From: Selenomonadaceae bacterium
Lineage (GTDB): Bacteria > Bacillota > Negativicutes > Selenomonadales > Selenomonadaceae
Assembly: GCA_017446845.1 (NCBI GenBank)
Contig: JAFSOQ010000137.1
Coordinates: forward strand, 1 to 34,473
DNA: 34,473 nt
Reading direction: 5' to 3'
Numbering within the stretch: the stretch's first letter is position 1; each line of letters opens with the position of its first letter. Shown here one piece after another: positions 24,604 through 33,769 of this stretch. Position numbers and translations under genes: made by a program. The notes below the pieces were generated by a model. That model was not told the DNA's origin and made no database searches. It was given only the letters and a program-made list of their open reading frames with translations.

Positions 24604-26957
24604 CTGCAACCCGCGCTTTCCAGCTGACGTAAAATATTTTCTGTCCGCTGAAATTTTTTTGCAACATCGTCTTCACGCATGTCGGCAAGTGAATTGTACT
24701 CGGCTTTCTTTTCGGAAAGTTTTTCTTCGAGTGCGGAAAATCTGTTCGCCTGATAACTTTCCAAGCGTTCGGGCAAGTCTGCGAGATATTGTTCGGCTTG
24801 CGCAATTAAAAATTTCGGCAGGGCTTCGCGATAATATTCCGCCCATTGATTTTTCCAATCTTCGCGAGCTTTTTTCTTGGCGTCCTGTCGCATTTTACTT
24901 TCCAAACCTTTGAGTTGCCGATTTAAATCCTGTTCGTCTACATCCAAACTTGCGAGCCGTTCCGCCTTGCGTTCCTGCTCATTTTTGAACAAATGCATTG
25001 CTTCCTTGCGGCGGAAAAGTTCCTGTTGTTTCTTTAAAATATTTTGTTCAATCTGCCGTTTGTTCTCAAAAAATTCGCGGCGATAAACCAAGTCTTCTTC
25101 GTAGCGCGGAGGACTGTCGAATTGACTGCCGAGTTTTTCGCCCCAGTGTTCCAATGTCAGATAATCCAAAATTGACGGCGGCGCAACTTCTTTAGCCATA
25201 TCGACCGTCGCTTTGGCTTTGCCGGCAACTTTGGCGGCTTCCATAAGAAATTTTTTTGATTTGTTTATGATACTTGCCGTCCTTGAAATTTTTTCGCCGA
25301 AGAGAAAAACTTTGGCGGTTTTAAAAATTTTCATGGGCGAGGAAATTTTTGACAGCAAGCCGGCTCCTTTGGCTGCCTTGGTAACTGCACCTTGCGGCAA
25401 TAAAATAGTCACCCAATCCAAAACATTTCCGACTGTCTTGCCGATTTTTGCTCCGCTGTTGTCGCCCGCGTCGACCAGCACCATTTTTTCTTTATACGTG
25501 CCCAATCCTTCGCGTTCGTTCTTCAACGCTGCAAGCTCGCGTTCAAGTTCCATAAGTTCATTTTGCAATTCGGTATCGTTCGAAGTACTCAACTGAATTT
25601 GTAAATCTTCGCGATTTTTCTGCAGGGCGACAAGATTGCGGCGCAGTTCTTCCAATTCCGCGTCTTGATAATTCATGACGTCCGAATAACTTTCCAGCTC
25701 CGGCAGGTCTTCAATCATGGCATCTGCTCCCGCAATTTTTAATTCCCCGCCGACTTGCAAACCGCCGTTAATATCTTTCAGAATCGGCGAAATTTGCAGA
25801 TTGATAATTTCAAACGCGTGATTCAAAATCGGGCGAATTTTTCTGCGCGCGTAGTCTTCCATGTCTGAATTAGTTTTAACGTCTTCGCCTGCTGCCTTGA
25901 TAATTTTCGCCGCCTTATCGCCCGAACTCAGCGCATATTGCTCCAAATCTTTTTTGAGCGACGCTTGACAAGTTTCTACTTCCGTTTTGAGTTTTTGCCG
26001 TCTTTTTTGTAAAACACCATGCAAGCGGGCTATCTCGGCGTCAATTTTTTTTCGCTGATTTTCCAAAGTTGATTCGCGCTCGGATTTTTTCTGACCAAGT
26101 GTCGACTGCAATTCTTTAAGCTCGGCAATCGCTCGCTTTGCAATGACTTCAAATCTTGCCGCTGCTCCCCGTTCCAGTTCGCCGTGAGCATCTTTGCCTT
26201 TTACGCGAAGAAGGGCGCGGATTTTTTCAATCTCTCCAAAATACTTTGAGCCTTCGACATTGGAAACAAAAAAACACTGCTCCAAAGCATTTGTCAAATT
26301 GCAGTCTCTCAAAACTTTTTCATCTGAATTTACGACTTGCCGATAAGTTTCCTCCCACTCGTTAATTTCGTCGCAATGCGTGCGGACAAACGACAACGGG
26401 AATCCGTGTTCGGCGAAGTCTTGCAATTTTTCAATATCGACGCGGGAAGGCGCGCCGCTGACGACATAAATTATCGCCGAGGCAAGCGATAAAGAATTCG
26501 CCAATAACTGTTCATGACGCCGGATTAAAGTATTTATTCCGGGCGTGTCGAGCAAAATCATTCCGTCGGCGAGAATCGGTTCGTTAAGAAAAATTTCCAG
26601 GTGTTCAATCTCGTCGAGATTTCGAGCGGCGCGATTGGTCTGCGTGATGTCCGATACCGTTTCAATGTCAATATCTTCCGTATTTCCGTCGAGATAAAAG
26701 AGCCGACCGCCTTCTTGTTCGCCGTAGCTTATGTAAGTCAAAATCGGCGTAGTTTCGACTCTGCCGCCCGGCAAAAGTTGTCGACCGAGCAAATTATTTA
26801 TCAGCGACGACTTGCCCGCAGAATACTGCCCGATAAAAGCCACGAAGAAATTTCCCGAATCTGCTTGTTCTTTTATAGATTGCAACTCTTCAAGTGCGGC
26901 GGCGTCATTAAGTTCCGTCAACGCGGCATATAACGCCGAAAAAGTTTTCTCGTTCAA
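24600..26957 (-). CDS. Dynamin-like GTPase C (third of three)
   Basis: This 785-residue member of the bacterial dynamin-like family starts at TTG 26957, 8 bases after GGAGG, three bases below the stop of GTPase B. GTPase motifs: G1 GQYSAGKS (43-50), G2 Thr in VETTPILTYI (about 69-70), G3 DTPG (137-140), and at the G4 place RTHCDE (THCD 193-196) instead of NKxD or TKxD. Long helices follow (from about 260, with a coiled coil near 285-330). Near 500-565 a weakly hydrophobic stretch (VLDWVTILLPQGAVTKAAKG) could be the membrane-touching paddle, and a second coiled coil runs to the end. The family polymerises on membranes and remodels them on GTP hydrolysis. I infer the same here, probably as a mixed assembly with the other two. 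Confidence 0.87.
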   Translation of the reverse strand: MNEKTFSALYAALTELNDAAALEELQSIKEQADSGNFFVAFIGQYSAGKSSLINNLLGRQLLPGGRVETTPILTYISYGEQEGGRLFYLDGNTEDIDIETVSDITQTNRAARNLDEIEHLEIFLNEPILADGMILLDTPGINTLIRRHEQLLANSLSLASAIIYVVSGAPSRVDIEKLQDFAEHGFPLSFVRTHCDEINEWEETYRQVVNSDEKVLRDCNLTNALEQCFFVSNVEGSKYFGEIEKIRALLRVKGKDAHGELERGAAARFEVIAKRAIAELKELQSTLGQKKSERESTLENQRKKIDAEIARLHGVLQKRRQKLKTEVETCQASLKKDLEQYALSSGDKAAKIIKAAGEDVKTNSDMEDYARRKIRPILNHAFEIINLQISPILKDINGGLQVGGELKIAGADAMIEDLPELESYSDVMNYQDAELEELRRNLVALQKNREDLQIQLSTSNDTELQNELMELERELAALKNEREGLGTYKEKMVLVDAGDNSGAKIGKTVGNVLDWVTILLPQGAVTKAAKGAGLLSKISSPMKIFKTAKVFLFGEKISRTASIINKSKKFLMEAAKVAGKAKATVDMAKEVAPPSILDYLTLEHWGEKLGSQFDSPPRYEEDLVYRREFFENKRQIEQNILKKQQELFRRKEAMHLFKNEQERKAERLASLDVDEQDLNRQLKGLESKMRQDAKKKAREDWKNQWAEYYREALPKFLIAQAEQYLADLPERLESYQANRFSALEEKLSEKKAEYNSLADMREDDVAKKFQRTENILRQLESAGCR

Positions 26958-26960
26958 AAT

Positions 26961-29300
26961 TTACGCCTCCTCAATTACGTCGGTCATATCGTCGAGTTCG
27001 ACCTCCAATTCCATGACGCGCTTCAAAAGTTCTATGACGGTATCTCTTGCCGTCGTTGCCTTTTGCAATTTTTCATCGCGTTCGGCGTCGGAAGCTTTGC
27101 TGTCCTCAATCAGCATATCCATTTTTTTCTGCTGGCGTTCTATTTCGGTGTTGACACGAGTTTCAATCATGGCTTTTACCGCTTCGAACATTTTCCTTTC
27201 CGTGCCGGCGAGATATTTGTTTATGCTCTGAATATTTTCTTCGGCGAAATTTTCAATGTAGTCTTTGATTTCTCTGATAACTTTCTTGCGAGCTTTGGCG
27301 GCGTCCGCGTCCAAGCTTGCCATATATTTTTCGACGTCGGCTTTATATTCCGCGTTCATTTTTTCGAGTCGCTTTGTTTTGCGCTGAATCTCGGCTTCAA
27401 ATTCCTCACTGCTGCCGCTGTCCTGATTTGAATACTTTGCCATTTCTTTTTGAAGTCCGCCGCGTTCCGAATCGATATTTTCTAAAATTTCCTTGCGTTG
27501 TTTTTCAGCCTCATCATGAGCACTGCTGTCTACAATTTCTACTTCATCTTCGTATTCTTTTTTGCCGACATATATTTGCGCCACCCAACCCCAAAGACCT
27601 CTACGGTCTCGCAATTTTTTTACTTTACGTGTTCTGCGTTCGACGGCGGGGATAACAAAAGTATCGAGCACGGCGTTTCTTCGACTTGAAATTTCTTTAA
27701 GCTGGCGTTGCAAGTCTTCTTTCCGGCGTTCGAGTTTGCGGGCTTTGGCGCGACTTACCTCGGCGGCACTAATTTCTTTTTCGATTTCTTCCATTTCGCG
27801 GCGTTTGGCTTGGAAAGTTTTTTCCATTGCCTCCATATTCTTGCCGACTTCCGTCGCGGTCAATTTTACTTCGCGATTATAAATTTTCAATTCGCCGCCG
27901 CTGATGTTCGACAAAGTTTCCTGCAAGCCGTCAAAATATTCGACGCTTTCATCGACGACGAGCATTAAATCTTCGCGCAAATCATCTTCCAGGCGTTGCG
28001 AAAGATTAACGAATTGCTTTTTTAAGCTTTCGGGAATTTCGGCAGCAAAAGTTTGAAGGTCGTCAAGATTATCGGCAGCTTCGGCACCGGCTTCGACGCG
28101 ACGACAAATATCCGAGCACCGCGCAGAAATTTTATCTTTAAAGTCGCGCATGGTCGTATTGAATCTGTCTTTGACCGGCTTGGTTAAGTTTTGTCGTTCT
28201 TTCTGCAGATTCGCAATGCCTTCTTCGAGCGCAAGCTTTTGTTGCTCCAATTCGGCGGTACTGCGTGATTCTTCGAGAGTTTTTATTTGCGCGTCCAAAT
28301 CTTCCCGTTCGTTGACCAAAGTATTGCTAACCTTTTTAATCGGCTCGCTTAATTGTTCGCGGGTTCGTTCGCCTTCGGTCAGATAACGAAAAAGTCTGTC
28401 TTCAAAATTGCCGAGCCTTGACATCGATTCGAGTTCGGCGTAATATGCGGCGTCTTTGATTACGTTGGCGTCACGTTCAAGCGGAACATTTTTATCACGC
28501 GCCGCCAATGCCGTGTAAGCGGAGATTGGATAAATTTCGGGCAAGGTTGCGTCGGGGAATTGCTTCATGTAATTTTTTTTCAAGTGTTCTATGACGCTTT
28601 CGACGGTTTCGCCCTCGCCGGCTTTTATTTCTTCGATTTTGTTCAAGACGATAAAAATACTGTTGCATTCGGTGCGCAGGTCGCGAAGGATTTCAAATTC
28701 GGTTTTCGTGCCGGGGTGATCAGTGCTGAACATGAAAATGCAAGCGTGAGATTCTTTAATCTGTCGACGCGTTATCGCCTCAAGATTTTCGGTTATGCCG
28801 TTAAGTCCGGGGCTGTCGACGAGCATAACGCCATCTTGCAGAAATTTGCTGTCCAGAAATAAATCAACCTTTTCGACCGTCTGAGCAATCGTCCCCTCTT
28901 TGGTATCGCCCGTAGTGCTGACAAATCGCGCAATGGTATCGACGTTCAAATCGGGCAAAATTTTCGTCGCGCCGTTGCGATAGTAAACGATGCCGGCTTC
29001 ACCGTTCGGGGCTTGCGAAGTGTGTCGGAGAAAATTTACGGTCGCGGTCGTTTCCTTTTTGAAGGAAGGCAACATTCTGCGATGCATAAGCGCGTTAAGG
29101 AAAGTGGACTTGCCGACGCTGAATTCGCCGATTAAAACCACGCTGAAAAGATTTTTCTCAACGTCGCCTTTAAGTTTAAACATGGACTCGGCATCATCTG
29201 CCTTATCGTTTTCGCGCAAATATTCACCGGTGTCGTTGAGCAGAGAAATAATTTTTTCCTTCCGCTCTTCGTATCTTGCCAAGTGTTCATTTTTACTCAT
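26961..29300 (-). CDS. Dynamin-like GTPase B (second of three)
   Basis: This 779-residue dynamin-like GTPase starts at ATG 29300 behind GGAGGAAAA, inside the end of GTPase A (4-base overlap). Motifs: G1 GEFSVGKST (58-66), G2 KETTATVNFLRH (Thr 84-85), G3 DSPGLNG (162-168) and G4 LNKIEE (NKIE 220-223), where Glu replaces the usual Asp. Two extended coiled-coil arms follow: about 325-370, and about 490-545 with strongly alternating E/K/R. Between and after them lie a short tip with GLWGWVAQIYVGKKEYEDEV near 590-610, a possible membrane-contact loop, and a second long helical return to the C-terminus. This trunk-and-tip layout is what dynamin-like proteins show. Its sequence is clearly different from A and C, so the three are not a recent triplication. 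Confidence 0.88.
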   Translation of the reverse strand: MSKNEHLARYEERKEKIISLLNDTGEYLRENDKADDAESMFKLKGDVEKNLFSVVLIGEFSVGKSTFLNALMHRRMLPSFKKETTATVNFLRHTSQAPNGEAGIVYYRNGATKILPDLNVDTIARFVSTTGDTKEGTIAQTVEKVDLFLDSKFLQDGVMLVDSPGLNGITENLEAITRRQIKESHACIFMFSTDHPGTKTEFEILRDLRTECNSIFIVLNKIEEIKAGEGETVESVIEHLKKNYMKQFPDATLPEIYPISAYTALAARDKNVPLERDANVIKDAAYYAELESMSRLGNFEDRLFRYLTEGERTREQLSEPIKKVSNTLVNEREDLDAQIKTLEESRSTAELEQQKLALEEGIANLQKERQNLTKPVKDRFNTTMRDFKDKISARCSDICRRVEAGAEAADNLDDLQTFAAEIPESLKKQFVNLSQRLEDDLREDLMLVVDESVEYFDGLQETLSNISGGELKIYNREVKLTATEVGKNMEAMEKTFQAKRREMEEIEKEISAAEVSRAKARKLERRKEDLQRQLKEISSRRNAVLDTFVIPAVERRTRKVKKLRDRRGLWGWVAQIYVGKKEYEDEVEIVDSSAHDEAEKQRKEILENIDSERGGLQKEMAKYSNQDSGSSEEFEAEIQRKTKRLEKMNAEYKADVEKYMASLDADAAKARKKVIREIKDYIENFAEENIQSINKYLAGTERKMFEAVKAMIETRVNTEIERQQKKMDMLIEDSKASDAERDEKLQKATTARDTVIELLKRVMELEVELDDMTDVIEEA

Positions 29301-31594
29301 GACAATTTTTCCTCCATGCTTCTGACGTAGCGTTCAAGATTTCTTTTTGATTGCTCCAAGCCTTCGATTTTTTTCTGCAAGACCGAAATATTTCCCAGCC
29401 GCGCCCGTTCGAGTTCATTCAGCTTCTGTTCGATACTGCGATTGAATTCCCTTTCAGCTTCTGCTGAAATTTTCCATTCGCCCTCGGCTGTGCGTTTTTT
29501 TGCTTCGTCCAAAAGATTTCGTGCCGCACCGCTAAGATATTGCGAAACTTTTTCGCGCAGTCTGTTTTTGTAAGTTCTGACGTATTCTTCTCTGGCACGA
29601 GTTTTTTCTTTGTCCAATCGGTCGCACTCAAGTTTTTCCTTTTCCGTAAGCCGTTGCAATCTTTCTTCCATTTGCCGAATTTTTTCCGCGCTGTCTTGAG
29701 CATTGTGTCTGTATCTGTCTAAAACCCTTTGAGCAGCTGATTTTTTGCTTTGGGTTTCGACAAGTTGTTGCGTAAGATAATTTTGTTGATTCTGCAGTTG
29801 GCGACGTTCGCGCTCCCATTGTTCGCCTGCGCTGTCGTCGCGAAATTCTTGTTGCTCGTACTTTGTAGAAAAAAAATCCATTATCGAGCCGAAAAATCCG
29901 CCGCGTTCGACGGCAACATCTTCATACCAAACTTTTTCAGCGGGACGTGAACCCATGCGGCTGATTTCGTTTTGCTTTTGATAGATTCGCCGTTGCGCGT
30001 CGTCCTCTTCGTAATTTAGATTTCTAACGTTGCTTTCCTGACTGCGAACATTTGAATTTGCTCTTTGCAAAGCCGCACGTTCTCCGGGCAGTTGCGAATT
30101 TATTGCATAGCGTTCAGCTCTGATTTTCTCAATGACGCTTTCCATTTGAAATTGTTGTTGTTGAGCAGGCAACGCACCGAGCCGAAAATCGTCGCCGACA
30201 TTAACGGAACGAATGCCGCTGTATTCTTCAACGCGTTCCATTACCAGCTGATGCAAGCCTTGGAAAGAAATTTTGCAATATTCGACTGTGTTGCTTGCGA
30301 GGCGAGACAATTCGCGTGAAATTTTTTGAGTTAAGCTTTTGCCCTTGCTTTCGACTTCATCGGGCATTGAGCACGAATTTATTTCCTGCGTCAAACGCTG
30401 TTCGATATTTTGAACGTCGTCCGTGATAATTTTTTCAAGTTCTTTGTTCAGCTTTCTGATTTCGGCGGAAATGAAACCGCGTATCGCCATGAGATTATCT
30501 TGACGTCTGTCGCGAATTTTTTTAATCAGTCGCTCGATTCTTTCGGCGGCATTTTTTTCACGACTCGTCTTGTAAACTTCTACGTCCTCATCAAACCGCC
30601 GAGAAATTTTTTGCAGAAGACCTTTTGCCCAATTAAGAATGGCAACTGCGGTGTCGCGATACTGAATGTCGTCCAGATATTTCTCCGAAAAATTTTCCTC
30701 AAGCAATTTACGAAAGTCCGCGAAGTTAGATTTTTCAGCCAAGTGTCGCCTTTCGTCTTCGGTTAAATCTTCAACGTCGGTTGCATAAAGTCGTTTTATC
30801 GTCGTGTCGCGGGAAACCAATTCCTGCAGAGCAGAGACGCCGCAGATAAAAAATACATGACTCGACGAGCCGCCAAAAACTTTTTCCGTCAAAGTTTTGC
30901 GAAGGGAATCTATTCTGTTGTCGAGAGTTTCTTCTTCGACGGAATTGAATTCATCAATAAAGTTTTGAACAAAAATAAATCGTTGTTGATAGGGCACGAG
31001 ATTTTCTTTTAAAAATTCCAAATCGTCTTTTGTCAAGCCGCGCTGTTGAATGAGATAAATGCAAGCGTGCGCTTTCTTTACAATTTCCTGCGTTTGCTCC
31101 AAATGCCCTTCCGCTATTCCGTTCAGTCCGGGCGTATCCATTATCATGAGCGGGCGAGTGACGTGTACGAGCGGCATGTAAATTTCAACGCCGTCTATTT
31201 CCTTGGCAACCTGATATTTTGTGCTGACTGCCGTTGTATATTCTTTCAGCTCGTTGAGATTTCCGATTGTCAATCGCTCTCCCGACTTCATGAACGCGAC
31301 CGCCGACCCTTTGCGCGAATCGTTTTCGGCAACATTTACAATTCTGGTCAACACTGCTGTCGTTTCCTTCGTAGCGTGACTTAAAATATCTCTGCCGATA
31401 AGCGCGTTTATAAAAGTGGATTTTCCCGAACTGAATTCGCCGATAACAACGAGTCTGAAAAAATTATCATTGATTCTCTGCTTAAAACTTTCCAATTCAT
31501 CTGAAAAGCCTTGCAGGGATTTTAATTTCATTTCTCGTTCGATGCTGCCGAGCATGTTTGAAAAAAAATTTTGTAATGTTGATAAATGTTCCAT
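29297..31594 (-). CDS. Dynamin-like GTPase A (first gene of the operon)
   Basis: This 765-residue dynamin-like GTPase opens the six-gene unit, with ATG 31594 behind GAAGGAGAT. Motifs: G1 GEFSSGKST (52-60), G2 KETTAVLTRI (Thr 78-79), G3 DTPGLNG (152-158) and, at the G4 place, QNFIDE (N210-x-x-D213), which keeps Asn and Asp but not Lys. Helical arms at about 340-400 and 480-540 flank a short aromatic segment (ERGGFFGSIMDFFSTKY, near 570-590) that could dip into the membrane. A highly charged coiled coil then runs to the C-terminus. The organisation matches bacterial dynamin-like proteins, whose tandem pairs work as hetero-oligomers. The operon starts right behind the tsf terminator. Confidence 0.88.
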   Translation of the reverse strand: MEHLSTLQNFFSNMLGSIEREMKLKSLQGFSDELESFKQRINDNFFRLVVIGEFSSGKSTFINALIGRDILSHATKETTAVLTRIVNVAENDSRKGSAVAFMKSGERLTIGNLNELKEYTTAVSTKYQVAKEIDGVEIYMPLVHVTRPLMIMDTPGLNGIAEGHLEQTQEIVKKAHACIYLIQQRGLTKDDLEFLKENLVPYQQRFIFVQNFIDEFNSVEEETLDNRIDSLRKTLTEKVFGGSSSHVFFICGVSALQELVSRDTTIKRLYATDVEDLTEDERRHLAEKSNFADFRKLLEENFSEKYLDDIQYRDTAVAILNWAKGLLQKISRRFDEDVEVYKTSREKNAAERIERLIKKIRDRRQDNLMAIRGFISAEIRKLNKELEKIITDDVQNIEQRLTQEINSCSMPDEVESKGKSLTQKISRELSRLASNTVEYCKISFQGLHQLVMERVEEYSGIRSVNVGDDFRLGALPAQQQQFQMESVIEKIRAERYAINSQLPGERAALQRANSNVRSQESNVRNLNYEEDDAQRRIYQKQNEISRMGSRPAEKVWYEDVAVERGGFFGSIMDFFSTKYEQQEFRDDSAGEQWERERRQLQNQQNYLTQQLVETQSKKSAAQRVLDRYRHNAQDSAEKIRQMEERLQRLTEKEKLECDRLDKEKTRAREEYVRTYKNRLREKVSQYLSGAARNLLDEAKKRTAEGEWKISAEAEREFNRSIEQKLNELERARLGNISVLQKKIEGLEQSKRNLERYVRSMEEKLS

Positions 31595-31655
31595 AAAATT
31601 TTATCTCCTTCAATATGTCATGTTTGGTCTAAGCATCATTGTTGCTGAAGTAAAA

Positions 31656-31688
31656 GAAAAAAGCCCGCCTCTGTATTTTTAAGCGGAC
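31656..31688 (-). terminator. Rho-independent terminator after tsf
   Basis: On the minus strand, GTCCGCTT pairs with AGGCGGGC (two G-U pairs) and is followed by six T. The wobble pairs only work in minus-strand RNA, which fixes the direction. It separates rpsB-tsf from the dynamin operon. The 60 bases between it and the first dynamin gene must hold that operon's promoter, but I see no convincing one. Confidence 0.8.
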
Positions 31689-31743
31689 TTTATCTGCAAA
31701 CTGACAGGTCATCACGGATGACGACCTCCGCCGTGTTTTTACG

Positions 31744-31783
31744 TTTAGGATTTAGGGAAGACAACTCCTAACTCCAAACTAAA
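31744..31783. repeat. Heptamer element 1: palindrome-like, downstream of tsf
   Basis: The left arm has TTTAGGA-TTTAGGG, the right arm AACTCCT-AACTCCA-AACTAAA, all in 7-base steps. TTTAG can pair with CTAAA and TTAGG with CCTAA. The remaining tsf-to-terminator space (31690-31865) contains no gene. Confidence 0.6.
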
Positions 31784-31865
31784 TTGGCGGGGGAATTTTC
31801 GCGCATTCAATTAAAATATAAAGTAATGGTTCTGCGTAGTCCATACTTCTCAAGAGGTGACGCAT

Positions 31866-32738
31866 TTACGAATTTTTGATTTGGGCTGCGACTTCCGCTG
31901 CGAAATCGGTTTCTTTTTTCTCGATACCTTCGCCGAGCTGCCAACGCGTGAATCTCAAAACTTTTTCGCCGCCGAGAATATCTTTGACGGTCTTTTCGTT
32001 GTCTTTGACGAAAATTTGTTCGACGAGGCAGACTTCCTTGTAAAATTTATTGATACGACCCGCAACCATTTTTTCGACGATTTTTTCGGGCTTGCCTTCT
32101 TCGAGAGCTTGTTTGCGGAGAATTTCTTTTTCGTGTTCGAGTTCGGAAGCGTCGACGCCTGCGCGGTCAACAGCGGAAGGATTAGCCGCCGCGATTTGCA
32201 TTGCGACATCTTTGCCGAGTTCGTCGGAGCCGCCGGTCATATCGACGAGCACGCCGATTTTTCCGCCCATGTGAATATAAGAAGTGAGCTTGCCTTCGGT
32301 CTCGTAGGTGACAAAACGGCGGATAGAAATTTTTTCGCCGATAGTGGCAGTTGCCTCAGTTACGAGGTCGGCAACTTTTTTGCCGTCAATAACGCTGTCG
32401 TTGAGTGCGTCGAGGTCGGCGGGTTTAGTCTCGGCAATGTTTTTGATAACTTTTTTCTCAAGGGCGCGGAAATTTTCGTTGTTGGCGGTGAAGTCGGTTT
32501 CGCAGTTGACTTCGAGGAGGACGCCTGTTTTTCCGTCATCAGAAATGTAAGCGGCAACGGCACCTTCGGCGGCGACGCGTCCGGATTTTTTGGCGGCTTT
32601 GGCGATACCTTTTTCGCGCAGCCAGTCAATCGCCTTTTGCATATCGCCGGCGGTTGCAGTCAACGCTTTTTTGCAATCCATCATACCTGCGCCGGTTCTC
32701 TCGCGCAGTTCCTTAACAGTCTTAGCACTAATAGCCAT
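31866..32738 (-). CDS. tsf: Translation elongation factor Ts
   Basis: EF-Ts recharges EF-Tu by swapping GDP for GTP in the cytoplasm. The 290-residue product starts at ATG 32738 behind AAGGGAGAT. It has the N-terminal UBA-like domain [20 protein letters not shown], the EF-Tu contact sequence [20 protein letters not shown] and a normal C-terminal dimerisation part with the subdomain ending in [20 protein letters not shown]. Gene order rpsB-tsf is the universal bacterial one; the usual downstream pyrH and frr are missing here. A long open frame on the opposite strand is a shadow. Confidence 0.98.
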   Translation of the reverse strand: MAISAKTVKELRERTGAGMMDCKKALTATAGDMQKAIDWLREKGIAKAAKKSGRVAAEGAVAAYISDDGKTGVLLEVNCETDFTANNENFRALEKKVIKNIAETKPADLDALNDSVIDGKKVADLVTEATATIGEKISIRRFVTYETEGKLTSYIHMGGKIGVLVDMTGGSDELGKDVAMQIAAANPSAVDRAGVDASELEHEKEILRKQALEEGKPEKIVEKMVAGRINKFYKEVCLVEQIFVKDNEKTVKDILGGEKVLRFTRWQLGEGIEKKETDFAAEVAAQIKNS

Positions 32739-32768
32739 TTATGAAAAATCTCCCTTCGGTCGATTTTT

Positions 32769-32820
32769 AGGGACAAGGGACATGGGAAAAGTTTTTTCCC
32801 TAACCACTAATCACTAATCA
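32769..32820. repeat. Heptamer element 2: palindrome-like, between rpsB and tsf
   Basis: The left arm has AGGGACA-AGGGACA-TGGGAAA, the centre GGGAAAA-GTT-TTTTCCC forms a perfect seven-pair hairpin, and the right arm has CTAACCA-CTAATCA-CTAATCA, ending on the rpsB stop codon. All units are 7 bases. It would be transcribed inside the rpsB-tsf mRNA. Confidence 0.68.
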
Positions 32821-33537
32821 CTCTTCGTTTTCTTCGGCTGCCTCGGCACTTTCGGCACCTTGATTGCCTTCGAGCATGGCATCGGCAATTTTCGCCGTCA
32901 AAAGTTTCACGGCACGAATCGCATCGTCATTGCCGGGGATAACGTAATCAATTTCGTCAGGGTCGCAGTTGGTATCGACAATCGCCACAATCGGAATACC
33001 GAGTTTACGAGCTTCAGCGACGGCAATACGTTCCTTGCGCGGGTCGACAACGAATAATGCGCCGGGCAGTTTGTTCATTTCCTTAATGCCGCCCAAATAT
33101 TTTTCGAGACGAGCCATTTCGTGACGCAACTGCATGACTTCCTTTTTGGTAAGGACTTCAAAAGTTCCGTCCTGCTCCATCGTCTCAAGTTCTTTCAGGC
33201 GATTAATGCGCTTCTGAATCGTTTGGAAGTTCGTGAGCATTCCGCCGAGCCAACGTTCATTGACGAAAAATTGTCCTGCGCGAACAGCTTCATCTTTGAC
33301 GGCCTCTTGAGCTTGCTTCTTTGTGCCGACGAACAGCAAAGTTTTGCCTTCTTCAGCGACGGAGCGGACGAAGTTATAAGCCTCGTCGACTTTGCGAACG
33401 GTCTTTTGCAAATCGATGATGTAAATGCCGTTGCGTTCGGTGAAGATGTAGCGCGCCATTTTCGGATTCCAACGACGAGTCTGGTGACCGAAATGCACAC
33501 CCGCTTCCAAAAGCTGTTTCATTGAGATAACTGCCAT
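32818..33537 (-). CDS. rpsB: Small ribosomal subunit protein S2 (uS2)
   Basis: S2 is a structural protein of the 30S subunit, bound late in assembly near S1. The 239-residue product starts at ATG 33537 with AGGAGG upstream. It shows the family markers [43 protein letters not shown] and [12 protein letters not shown], and [20 protein letters not shown] and ends in an acidic tail ([17 protein letters not shown]). It is co-transcribed with tsf. Confidence 0.98.
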   Translation of the reverse strand: MAVISMKQLLEAGVHFGHQTRRWNPKMARYIFTERNGIYIIDLQKTVRKVDEAYNFVRSVAEEGKTLLFVGTKKQAQEAVKDEAVRAGQFFVNERWLGGMLTNFQTIQKRINRLKELETMEQDGTFEVLTKKEVMQLRHEMARLEKYLGGIKEMNKLPGALFVVDPRKERIAVAEARKLGIPIVAIVDTNCDPDEIDYVIPGNDDAIRAVKLLTAKIADAMLEGNQGAESAEAAEENEE

Positions 33538-33593
33538 TTGAATTTCCTCCTGTTTTTCATTCGCAGAACATTTTTCGCGCCGTTTAACGGGTG

Positions 33594-33666
33594 TCAGGTA
33601 TCAGGTTTCAGGTTTCAGGTTTCAGAAAAATTTTAATCCCTGTTCCCTAGCCCTAATCCCTAGTCC
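33594..33666. repeat. Heptamer element 3: in the rpsB leader
   Basis: The left arm is TCAGGTA followed by three exact TCAGGTT units and a partial fifth. After AAAAATTTT the right arm is AATCCCT-GTTCCCT-AGCCCT-AATCCCT-AGTCC. The layout (G-bearing heptamers, AT centre, C-bearing heptamers) is that of elements 1 and 2. It lies inside the transcribed rpsB leader. Confidence 0.68.
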
Positions 33667-33709
33667 GAACAGGCGACGCTCCGTCCTGCGTGAATTTGTG
33701 ACGGGGCGC

Positions 33710-33738
33710 ATTATATCATACGAAAAATTTCACGGCAA
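33710..33738 (-). promoter_or_regulatory. Sigma-70 promoter of rpsB-tsf
   Basis: On the minus strand, TTGCCG (33738-33733), a 17-base spacer and TATAAT (33715-33710) form a strong promoter. It predicts a leader of about 165 bases that contains heptamer element 3, long enough for feedback control by S2, although no known S2-binding motif was recognised. Confidence 0.8.
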
Positions 33739-33769
33739 GTTTTATTTTTGCGGCGGCTCAAAAATCTTG

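Noticed and set aside
31857..32744. A 295-codon open frame opposite tsf
   Set aside because: It is antisense to a certain tsf gene, phenylalanine-rich and without family motifs or a ribosome binding site: a shadow caused by codon bias.
33594..33666. Possible CRISPR array in the rpsB leader
   Set aside because: Units are 7 bases long without spacers of 25-40 bases and no cas gene is present; it is a tandem heptamer tract.
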